DNA of 16,160 nt from positions 1 through 16,160 of the forward strand of contig JBKPGF010000008.1 of the NCBI GenBank assembly GCA_046729255.1, given 5' to 3'. The position numbers and the translations under genes were made by a program. Of the stretch, positions 7,149 through 13,311 are shown in pieces. Position 1 is the stretch's first letter; every line of letters starts with the position of its first letter. This DNA comes from PALSA-612 sp046729255. Its GTDB lineage: Bacteria; Actinomycetota; Thermoleophilia; Gaiellales; Gaiellaceae. The notes below the pieces were generated by a model. That model saw nothing but the letters and a program-made list of their open reading frames with translations. It had not been told where the DNA came from and ran no database searches.

Positions 7149-7245
7149 CCCTGGAGGGCATCTTAGGAGCCGGAGGGCCGAGACTTCAACCGCTCTCGGG
7201 CTTATTGCACAATTGCCTGACACGCCCCACGCGGAGGAGACAGAG
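7149..7245. promoter_or_regulatory. Divergent promoter region between importer operon and catabolic operon
   Basis: This 97-bp gap is the only non-coding DNA between the two large operons, so it should hold both promoters. On the minus strand TTGAAG (7184-7189), an 18-base spacer and TAAGAT (7160-7165) make a reasonable sigma-70-type promoter for the VOC gene. Transcription would begin near 7153, a few bases before its GTG. On the plus strand the best I find is weak: TTCAAC (7185-7190), 17 bases, CACAAT (7208-7213). ATTG-CA-CAAT at 7204-7213 is a small inverted repeat that could be part of an operator. No regulator gene is present in the window. Confidence 0.4.
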
Positions 7246-8652
7246 ATGACGACGCTGACGATCCCCTACGAGTCGCTCGATCCGCTCACGATCGGCGCCT
7301 CGGGAGACGAGACGAAGGTTTCACGTGAGACGCTCGAGCTCGACGTCCCGGACGCGAACCTGCTGGCCGCGGTCTACCCCGACGAGCCCGATCCGGTCGC
7401 GGACGCGACCGACGCGGCGCGCGCCGCTCTCGCGTCTCCCGTCTCCGGGCCGCCCTTCTCGGACATCGTGGCGGGCGCCTCGAAAGTCGCCGTCATCATC
7501 GACAACCAGTTTCGGCCGACGCCGCAGTCGCGACTCCTGCCGGCCGTCTTCGATGCCATCGAAGCCGCCGGCAAGCCGGCCGTCGTCGTCTGCGCCAACG
7601 GCAAGGTCTTCCCGATGTCGGACTCCGATATCGAGCAGAAGATCGGCCGCGAGAACCTCGATCGGATGGAGCGCCTCGGCATCTCCTTCCACCAGAACGA
7701 CCCTCGCAACGTCGAGGAGTACACGTATGTCGGCGTGTCCTCCCGTGGGACGCCCGTCTGGCTGCACAACGAGGTGGCCGCGTGCGACGTGAAGATCACG
7801 ATCGGGCAGGCGCAGTCGAACCACTGGGGCGCCGGCGGCGGCGGGAAGCTCATCCTGCCGGGCGTCTGCTCGGACGAGACGATCGAGTCGAACCACTGCG
7901 CCTTCGTCCCTTCGCCGCAGACGCACTACGGCGCCTATGCCGGCCCGATGCGTTCCGACATCGACGAGGTGGCGACGATGTGCGGGCTCAGCTGCACGAT
8001 GAACGTCATCCTCGACACGCGCGGCCGCGTACTCGAGTGCCTCTTCGGCTCACATCCGGAGGCGCACCGCGTGGCGATCGAGCGCTTCAACGAGATCTAT
8101 GCCTACGAGCACCCGGGCGGCCGGGCCGACATCGCGGTCTGCGGCGTCTTCGCCCCGACCGACCACCTGTTCTTTCACACCGGCTGGGGCTGCATGTCCG
8201 CCGACTTCGTCGTCAAGGACGGCGGCACGATCGTCTACTGCTCTCCGTCGCCCGGCGTCTCGACGGCGATCGGCGACTTCCCTGGCCTGGCGCTGATGGA
8301 CCTCATGGCGCCGTACATGCCCGCCACGCCCGAGAACTACCAGCGCGTGCTTAAGGACATCCACGCCCGCGCCATCCAGATGTGGGCGGGCTGCATCTGG
8401 GTACCCATCTACGAGGTGATGACCCGCAAGCACCTGACGATGGTCACGCTCGAGGAGAACCTCGAGATGGCGGCCGAAATCGGGATCGATGCGACGACCT
8501 CGCTCGACGAGGCCTTCGGGGCGGCCATGGAGCGACACGGCCCTGACGCGAAGGTGATCGTGCTGCCGTTTGCGCGCTACCAGTTGCCGGCGAACATGGT
8601 GCGGATGGACGCGGAGCCACTGCGCTATCCGGAGGAGGCGCTGGCCCACTGA
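7246..8652 (+). CDS. LarA-like (DUF2088) nickel-pincer nucleotide-type racemase/epimerase homologue with altered active site
   Basis: A 468-residue protein. Its core resembles lactate racemase LarA: VAVIIDNQFRPTP (81-93; LarA D-x-T-R-P-T-P), VCANGKVFPMS (115-125; LarA A-T-G-x-H-R-P), IGQAQSNHWGAGGGGKLILP (186-205) with ETIESNH (211-217), and FVVKDGGTIVYCS (321-333). By eye Arg90 aligns with LarA Arg75, His193 with catalytic His174, Lys201 with cofactor-tethering Lys184 and His217 with Ni ligand His200; the 16-residue Lys-His spacing is exact. The position of catalytic His108 is Val121. The His-to-Lys segment is two residues shorter than in LarA. Counting back from KDGG places His311 and Trp314 where LarA has Gln295 and Lys298. 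The fold and probably the cofactor seem conserved, so a substrate other than lactate is likely. The start is ATG 7246-7248 with GGAGG 8 bases upstream. It is the first gene of the operon. Confidence 0.75.
   Translation: MTTLTIPYESLDPLTIGASGDETKVSRETLELDVPDANLLAAVYPDEPDPVADATDAARAALASPVSGPPFSDIVAGASKVAVIIDNQFRPTPQSRLLPAVFDAIEAAGKPAVVVCANGKVFPMSDSDIEQKIGRENLDRMERLGISFHQNDPRNVEEYTYVGVSSRGTPVWLHNEVAACDVKITIGQAQSNHWGAGGGGKLILPGVCSDETIESNHCAFVPSPQTHYGAYAGPMRSDIDEVATMCGLSCTMNVILDTRGRVLECLFGSHPEAHRVAIERFNEIYAYEHPGGRADIAVCGVFAPTDHLFFHTGWGCMSADFVVKDGGTIVYCSPSPGVSTAIGDFPGLALMDLMAPYMPATPENYQRVLKDIHARAIQMWAGCIWVPIYEVMTRKHLTMVTLEENLEMAAEIGIDATTSLDEAFGAAMERHGPDAKVIVLPFARYQLPANMVRMDAEPLRYPEEALAH
8631..8638 (+). 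promoter_or_regulatory. Shine-Dalgarno-like site inside the 3' end of the LarA-like gene
   Basis: GGAGGAGG lies 10 bases before CTG 8649-8651 and overlaps codons for Pro-Glu-Glu-Ala near the end of the LarA-like protein. It supports a translation start overlapping the stop of that gene. The motif also encodes ordinary residues, so chance cannot be excluded. Confidence 0.4.
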
Positions 8653-8960
8653 CTCAGCGGCTCGTTCCCGGGCTCAACGCTCGGGCGACGGCGCCCGAAG
8701 CGCCGCATACGCGCGGGATCAAGGGCTCGACGACGGTCGTAGAGCTGCTGCGGCTGTTTCCGGACGGCGAGGCGGCGACGCTCTTCGCACGCCTTTCGAT
8801 GGCGTGCCCGCATTGCGGAGGCGCCTTCCACGAGCCGCTGACGATGGCGGCGAAGCGGCATCGACGTGATCCCCGCGCGGTGATCGAGGCCTTCAGGGCG
8901 CTCGAGGGCGGCGGACCGAGCGACCAGCAGCTCGACGCGGCGCGACGCCGCGTCTCGTAG
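8649..8960 (+). CDS. Small CxxC protein, DUF1858-like, with probable non-canonical CTG start
   Basis: In the frame ending at TAG 8958-8960 the 297 bases after the LarA-like stop are open. They encode STTVVELLRLFPDGEAATLF, a short helical segment, then MACPHCGGAFHEPLTMAAKR and a charged helix ending in RRRVS. The layout (TxxELLxxFP, a CxxC, then a helix that in DUF1858 proteins follows the cysteines) resembles the small DUF1858/ScdA-N-type domain; this is pattern recognition, not a search result. Cys53 and Cys56 with nearby His residues could bind a metal or be redox-active. There is no in-frame ATG, GTG or TTG before the domain; the first ATG would delete half of it. CTG 8649-8651, overlapping the previous TGA as CTGA and preceded by GGAGGAGG, is the best start and gives 103 residues. 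AGGAG over its own stop is the ribosome site of the next gene. The coding call is fairly firm, the start is not. Confidence 0.6.
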   Translation: MTQRLVPGLNARATAPEAPHTRGIKGSTTVVELLRLFPDGEAATLFARLSMACPHCGGAFHEPLTMAAKRHRRDPRAVIEAFRALEGGGPSDQQLDAARRRVS

Positions 8961-8969
8961 GAGCGCGAC

Positions 8970-9755
8970 GTGAGCGGGCCTCGGTTCGTGGCCGTCGGCG
9001 ACCTCATGATCGATGTCGTCGTGACCGGGCGGGGGCACGACGCCCGGTCCGCTCTCCGGCCGGGCGGCTCGGCCGCGATCGCGTCCGCGTGGGCAGCCGC
9101 GGCCGGGGCGGACGCAGCCGTGATTGGTCGAGTGGGCGACGACTTCGCCGGCCGCGCGCTCCGCTCGGCGCTCGAGCAACACGGCGTCAACTGCCTCGTC
9201 CACGTCGACGGGGCGGCGCCGACGGGCACCTTCCTCCTCGTCGACGGCGTAATCCGAGCCGACCGTGGCGCGAACGTCAGGCTCTCACACGAGGATCTAC
9301 CCGAGCGGATCGAGGCCGACGGCGTTCTCGTGTCGGGCTACGTGCCCCCCCGGACGGTCGCCGCCGCACTCGAGCGAGCTCATGCCGCGTGGATCGCGCT
9401 CTCGCCCGGCTCACTCGACGAGCTACCGCCGGGAGCGAATGCCATCTTCCTCAACGACGGCGAAGCACGGAGGCTGACCGGCAACGAGCCCGAAGAAGCT
9501 GCTCGAGCGCTCGGGGAGCTCTTTCGCCTCGCCTGTGTCACTCGCGGCTCCGACGGGGCGATTGCGGTACTCGGCGGAAGGCTGCGTGCCGCGGCCTCGA
9601 CGCCCGTCGCGGACGCGGGTCTGGGCGCGGGCGACGCCTTCGCCGCAACGATGATCGTCGCGCTGAGCGGCGGCTCGGGCCTCGACGATGCACTGGCGGC
9701 AGCTTGCGATGCGGGTGCCAGGGCGGCGGCCTTGGGCCCGTGGCCAGCCGGTTAG
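8970..9755 (+). CDS. PfkB-family carbohydrate/nucleoside kinase
   Basis: A 261-residue ribokinase-fold protein. It begins FVAVGDLMIDVVVTG (6-20). PfkB motif 1 is GGSAAIASAWAAAAGADAAV (32-51) followed by IGRVGDDFAGR. It has the FLNDGEARRLTG segment with the N-x-x-E pair Asn162/Glu165, CVTRGSDGA (189-197) for nucleotide binding, and GAGDAF (219-224) with catalytic base Asp222. Motif 2 reads DAGLGAGD rather than DTxGAGD, one residue longer. The protein is shorter than the usual ~300 residues; part of the lid and mid-domain is compact. The family phosphorylates sugars, sugar acids or nucleosides with ATP; the substrate is not readable. The start is GTG 8970-8972 with AGGAG (8959-8963) 6 bases upstream, overlapping the preceding stop. 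A kinase is unexpected beside a Mo hydroxylase and a CoA ligase and hints at a polyol, sugar acid or nucleoside-related substrate. Confidence 0.85.
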   Translation: MSGPRFVAVGDLMIDVVVTGRGHDARSALRPGGSAAIASAWAAAAGADAAVIGRVGDDFAGRALRSALEQHGVNCLVHVDGAAPTGTFLLVDGVIRADRGANVRLSHEDLPERIEADGVLVSGYVPPRTVAAALERAHAAWIALSPGSLDELPPGANAIFLNDGEARRLTGNEPEEAARALGELFRLACVTRGSDGAIAVLGGRLRAAASTPVADAGLGAGDAFAATMIVALSGGSGLDDALAAACDAGARAAALGPWPAG

Positions 9756-9764
9756 GGTTGCGGC

Positions 9765-12068
9765 GTGGCGCTCGCGGTCGGCACAGAGACGTGGGTGGGG
9801 AGGGCGCTGCCACGTGCCGAGGACGACGTGCTCCTGCGCGGCCTCGGACGCTTCATGGACGACATCCAGCCGGTACCGCACGCCGGCCACGCCGCGATCC
9901 TCCGATCTCCACTCGCGCATGCGCGCATCGTGAGCCTGGACACCTCGAAAGCGCTCGAGCTGCCTGGTGTGCTCGGGGTGCTGACCGGCGCGGAGGTCGT
10001 CGGGCTTTCGCGTCCCTTCCCTGTCGGCGTCGAAGGCGCCCCTCCCTACTACGCCGCGGCGCACGAGGTCGCAAGGTACGTCGGCGAGCCTCTGGCGGTG
10101 GTCGTCGCCCGCGACCGCTACACCGCCGAGGACGCGCTCGAGCTGATCGAGCTCGACTACGAGCCGCTGGACGCGGTGATGGATCCCGAGCAGGGGGAAG
10201 TCGCGTCCGACCGCTCCTTCTCCTACGGTGACGTCGACGGCGCGTTCGCCCATGCGGACGTCGTCGTCGAGGGGACCTACGTATTCCCGCGCTGGACGGC
10301 GAACCCGCTGGAGACGTACGGCGTCATTGCCGACTGGAACGCCGCCGAGGGGACGCTTACCGCGTGGTCGAACTTCCAGGGGCCCTTCACGCTCCATTCG
10401 GTCGCCGCCTCGGCGCTCGGGCTCTCCGGCTCGCGGCTGCGGCTGATCACGCCACCCCACTCAGGCGGCAGCTTCGGCGTGAAAGCGACGGTCTACGTGT
10501 ACGTCGTCCTACTCGGGCTCGCGTCGAGGAAGCTCGGCATCCCCGTCCGCTGGACTGAGGACCGGCTCGAGCATCTGACCGCCAGCTCCGCATCCACGGC
10601 GCGGCGCACGAGCGTGCAGGCCGCGCTCGCCTCTGACGGAGAGCTCCTCGCTCTGCGCTACGACGTGCTCGAGGACGTGGGCGCGTACGTCAGGGCGCCA
10701 GAGCCGGCGACGCTCTACAGAATGCACGGCTCGCTCGGGGGCGCCTACAAGGTGCCGAACATCGCCGCACGCAACCGCGTCGTGCTCACGAACCGCTGCC
10801 CCACCGGGTTGAACCGTGGCTTCGGCGGCCCGCAGCTCTACCTCGCCCTGGAGCGGACGATGGATGTCGCCGCGCGCCGTCTCGGACTCGATCCCGCGGA
10901 CTTCCGGCGGCGCAACCTCATCCAGCCCGAGGACTTCCCTTACCGCACGGCGACAGGAGCGCTCTACGACTCGGGTAACTACGAGGCCTGTCTCGACCAG
11001 GCGCTCGAGCTGGCGCAGTACGACGAGCGGCGGGAGAAACAGCGTGCCGCGCGAGCGGACGGGCGGCTGGTCGGCGTCGGGCTCGCGTGCGTCGTCGAGC
11101 CGTCGATCTCGAACATGGGCTACATCACGCTGGCACAGACGGCCGAGGCGCGCGCCGAGACCCTGCCCAAGTCGGGCAACGTCGAGGGAGCCACGGTCTC
11201 CGTCTCGCCGCTCGGCGGAGTGACGGTGCGTGTCGCGACTACCCCACAGGGACAGGGCCACGAGACCGTGTGCGCGCAGATCGTCGCCGACGCGCTCGGC
11301 ATCCCCCCCGAGGACGTCCAGGTCGTGACCGACATGGACACGTCAGCGAGCGCGTGGTCCGTGTCGTCAGGCAACTACTCGTCTCGCTTCTCGGGCGTCG
11401 CTGCTGGGGCTGTGCACCTTGCGGCTGAGAAGGTGGCCGCCAAGGCTGCGGCCATCGGCGAGCACCTGGGAGACGACTCCCTCTCGCTGCGGCGCGTCGC
11501 GGGCGTCGCGCACTGGCACCCCGCGGGCCTGCCGCCGGGGATGGAGCCGGGCCTGCACGAGACGGCCTTCTGCGCTATCCCCAATCTCGATCCGCCGGAC
11601 GAGATCGACCAAGTCTCGCCCTCCGGTGCCCACGGCTTCATCGCCGACGTCGCCGTCGTCGAGGTCGACCGGCAGACGGGTGAGGTCCAGGTCCTCGACT
11701 ATGTGACCGTCCACGACGCCGGTCGGCTGCTCAATCCCCTGCTCGCGGAGGGCCAGATCCGCGGCGGCTTCGCACACGGCGCGGGTGCCGCCCTCTTCGA
11801 GCGCGTCGTCTACGACGAGGACGGCGGGTTGCTCACGGGGACGTTCATGGACTACCTCTGCCCGACGGCGCCCGACCTGCCCGCGCCGAGAGTCGCGCAC
11901 CGGGAGACGCCGTCGCCCTTCACCCCTCTCGGTGCCAAGGGGCTCGGTGAGGGAGACACGATGAGCGTCCCTGCGGCCATCGCCAACGCGGTGGCGGATG
12001 CGGTTGGCCGTGACGCGGTCGAGCTGCCGCTGACGCCCGGCCGTACCTGGGAGCTGTTGGCGCCGTGA
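9765..12068 (+). CDS. Xanthine dehydrogenase-family molybdopterin-binding subunit (CoxL/XdhA-like)
   Basis: A 767-residue Mo-cofactor subunit of the aldehyde oxidase/xanthine dehydrogenase superfamily. In order: the N-terminal small domain (GRFMDDIQ, ILRSPLAHARI, YVGEPLAVVVA), the WSNFQGPF strand with Gln205, PPHSGGSFGVK (230-240, cofactor contact), NRGFGGPQ (350-357), PQGQGHETVCAQIVADALGI, VHDAGRLLNPLLAEGQIRGG and GAKGLGEGDTM. The last has Glu729 at the position of the catalytic base. The AYRCSFR loop of form I CO dehydrogenase is absent and the loop is closest to the FRGFGGPQ of xanthine dehydrogenases. It should therefore be a hydroxylase of an N-heterocycle, aldehyde or similar compound. 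The start is GTG 9765-9767, 9 bases after the kinase stop, with a weak AGGG upstream. Its stop overlaps the FAD subunit start. No cofactor-maturation gene lies in the window. Confidence 0.9.
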   Translation: MALAVGTETWVGRALPRAEDDVLLRGLGRFMDDIQPVPHAGHAAILRSPLAHARIVSLDTSKALELPGVLGVLTGAEVVGLSRPFPVGVEGAPPYYAAAHEVARYVGEPLAVVVARDRYTAEDALELIELDYEPLDAVMDPEQGEVASDRSFSYGDVDGAFAHADVVVEGTYVFPRWTANPLETYGVIADWNAAEGTLTAWSNFQGPFTLHSVAASALGLSGSRLRLITPPHSGGSFGVKATVYVYVVLLGLASRKLGIPVRWTEDRLEHLTASSASTARRTSVQAALASDGELLALRYDVLEDVGAYVRAPEPATLYRMHGSLGGAYKVPNIAARNRVVLTNRCPTGLNRGFGGPQLYLALERTMDVAARRLGLDPADFRRRNLIQPEDFPYRTATGALYDSGNYEACLDQALELAQYDERREKQRAARADGRLVGVGLACVVEPSISNMGYITLAQTAEARAETLPKSGNVEGATVSVSPLGGVTVRVATTPQGQGHETVCAQIVADALGIPPEDVQVVTDMDTSASAWSVSSGNYSSRFSGVAAGAVHLAAEKVAAKAAAIGEHLGDDSLSLRRVAGVAHWHPAGLPPGMEPGLHETAFCAIPNLDPPDEIDQVSPSGAHGFIADVAVVEVDRQTGEVQVLDYVTVHDAGRLLNPLLAEGQIRGGFAHGAGAALFERVVYDEDGGLLTGTFMDYLCPTAPDLPAPRVAHRETPSPFTPLGAKGLGEGDTMSVPAAIANAVADAVGRDAVELPLTPGRTWELLAP

Positions 12069-12856
12069 AGCCGGCGCCCATTCGTTACGAGCGCGCCGAG
12101 AGCATCGAGCACGCCGTCGCGCTGCTCGCCGAGCACGGCGACGAGGCGAAGGTGCTGGCGGGAGGGCAGAGTCTCGTTCCTGCGCTGAACATGCGGCTGC
12201 TGCGTCCGGCGATGCTGATAGACATAGAGCGTGTTCTCGACATTGACAACGTCGCGAGCGACGACGGTGCTCTTCGTGTGGGCGCGATGGTGCGGCAGGC
12301 CGATCAGCGCCTGGCGAGCCACCCGCTGCTCGCGGAAGCCCTCCCCCATGTCGGCCACTTCGTCACCCGCAACCGCGGCACCGTGTGCGGGTCCGTCACA
12401 CACGCCGACCCTGCCGGCGAGCTGCCGCTCTGCCTCGCCGTGCTCGAGGGCTCGGTTCGCGTTGCATCCGTTCGGGGCGAGCGGGAGATCGCCGCCGCGG
12501 ACTTCTTCGCCGGCAGCTTCACGACGGCTCTCGAGCCGGACGAGCTCGTCGTCGAGACGCGCTGGCCGGCACCGGATGGTTGGAGCTACGGGTTCAAGGA
12601 GTTCACGCAACGCCGCGGCGACTACGGGCTCTGCATGGCCGCGGCGTCGGTCGGCGACGGGGAGCTGCACGTGGCGCTTGGGTCAGTCCTCGACCGCCCA
12701 ACTCTTGTCGACGTCGATCCGGAGCGGCCGGGCGAGTCGGCGGCCGAGCAGGTCGAGCCCTGGGGCAACCTCCACGCGTCCCCGCGCTACCTCAAGCAGC
12801 TCGTCCGCGTGGTCGTCGACCGTGCAGTCGCGTCGGCAAAGGAGCAAGCCTCGTGA
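12065..12856 (+). CDS. FAD-binding subunit of the molybdenum hydroxylase (CoxM/XdhB-like)
   Basis: A 263-residue FAD subunit. The first FAD-binding motif LAGGQSLVPALNMRLLRP (31-48) and the second one TRNRGTVCGSVTHADPAGEL (101-120) are both clear. In relatives the second usually reads T(I/V)GGNLAHADPAAE, so Cys-Gly-Ser-Val here is a mild variation. The C-terminal CO-dehydrogenase flavoprotein domain is represented by RRGDYGLCMAAASV and the final ASPRYLKQLVRVVVDRA. The family accepts electrons from the Fe-S subunit and passes them to NAD or another acceptor. The start is GTG 12065-12067, overlapping the previous stop as GTGA. Its own stop overlaps the next GTG the same way, so the three subunits are translationally linked in the order L-M-S. 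Confidence 0.92.
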   Translation: MKPAPIRYERAESIEHAVALLAEHGDEAKVLAGGQSLVPALNMRLLRPAMLIDIERVLDIDNVASDDGALRVGAMVRQADQRLASHPLLAEALPHVGHFVTRNRGTVCGSVTHADPAGELPLCLAVLEGSVRVASVRGEREIAAADFFAGSFTTALEPDELVVETRWPAPDGWSYGFKEFTQRRGDYGLCMAAASVGDGELHVALGSVLDRPTLVDVDPERPGESAAEQVEPWGNLHASPRYLKQLVRVVVDRAVASAKEQAS

Positions 12857-13311
12857 TCAGCGTCGCGGTGACGGTGAACGGGATGCCTTACCGCGAGGAG
12901 GTGGCCGACCGTTTGCTCTTGTCCGACTTCCTGCGCCACACACTCGGGCTCACCGGGACGCACGTGGGGTGCGAGCACGGCGTGTGCGGCGCGTGCACGG
13001 TGCTGCTCGACGGAGTCGCGATTCGTTCGTGCCTCGTGCTCGCTGCGCAGGTGGACGGTCGCGAGCTGCGCACGGTCGAAGGCCTTGCCGACGGCGGCGG
13101 GCTCAATCCGCTTCAGCAGTCGTTCAAGAGCTGCCACGCCCTCCAGTGCGGGTTCTGCACGCCCGGGATCCTCATGGCCGCGACGGATCTGCTCTCGCGC
13201 AACGACAGCCCCGACCGCGCGGAGATCGAGGACATGCTCTCCGGCCACCTTTGCCGGTGCACCGGCTACACGCCGATCGTGGACGCGATCGAAAAGGTCG
13301 TCGCGCCATGA
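12853..13311 (+). CDS. [2Fe-2S] subunit of the molybdenum hydroxylase (CoxS/XdhC-type small subunit)
   Basis: A 152-residue protein with both cluster domains intact. The plant-ferredoxin-type domain has Cys40, Cys45, Cys48 and Cys60 (GCEHGVCGACTVLLDG then SC). The alpha-helical second domain has Cys99 and Cys102 (QCGFCTPG) with Cys134 and Cys136 (LCRCTGY), the pair nearest the Mo site. The length is normal. The start is GTG 12853-12855, overlapping the FAD-subunit stop (GTGA). The frame is open further upstream to 12385, but that is a shadow of the FAD-subunit gene, and the protein begins correctly with ISVAVTVNG. It carries electrons from the molybdopterin subunit to FAD. The stop overlaps the ligase start as ATGA. 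Confidence 0.94.
   Translation: MISVAVTVNGMPYREEVADRLLLSDFLRHTLGLTGTHVGCEHGVCGACTVLLDGVAIRSCLVLAAQVDGRELRTVEGLADGGGLNPLQQSFKSCHALQCGFCTPGILMAATDLLSRNDSPDRAEIEDMLSGHLCRCTGYTPIVDAIEKVVAP

Noticed and set aside
7117..7245. Upstream start for the LarA-like gene at 7117
   Set aside because: The extension runs antisense into the VOC gene and through the promoter gap; ATG 7246 has a strong Shine-Dalgarno sequence.
8654..9229. Minus-strand open frames of about 190 codons opposite the small CxxC gene and the kinase start
   Set aside because: The translations are Ser/Arg/Pro-rich without motifs; the plus-strand CxxC and PfkB frames carry recognisable patterns.
9089..10231. A 380-codon plus-strand frame across the kinase and Mo-subunit genes
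   Set aside because: It is an arginine-rich out-of-frame shadow spanning a real gene boundary, with no domain seen.
12231..13307. Long upstream extensions of the Fe-S subunit (from 12385) and CoA ligase (from 12231) frames
   Set aside because: The extensions are shadows of the FAD and Fe-S subunit genes; GTG 12853 and ATG 13308 give family-typical N-termini and 4-bp overlaps.
9765..13311. Carbon monoxide dehydrogenase (form I CoxLMS) as the identity of the Mo enzyme
   Set aside because: The large subunit lacks the AYRCSFR active-site loop and instead has RGFGGPQ, so a general molybdenum hydroxylase is the safer call.
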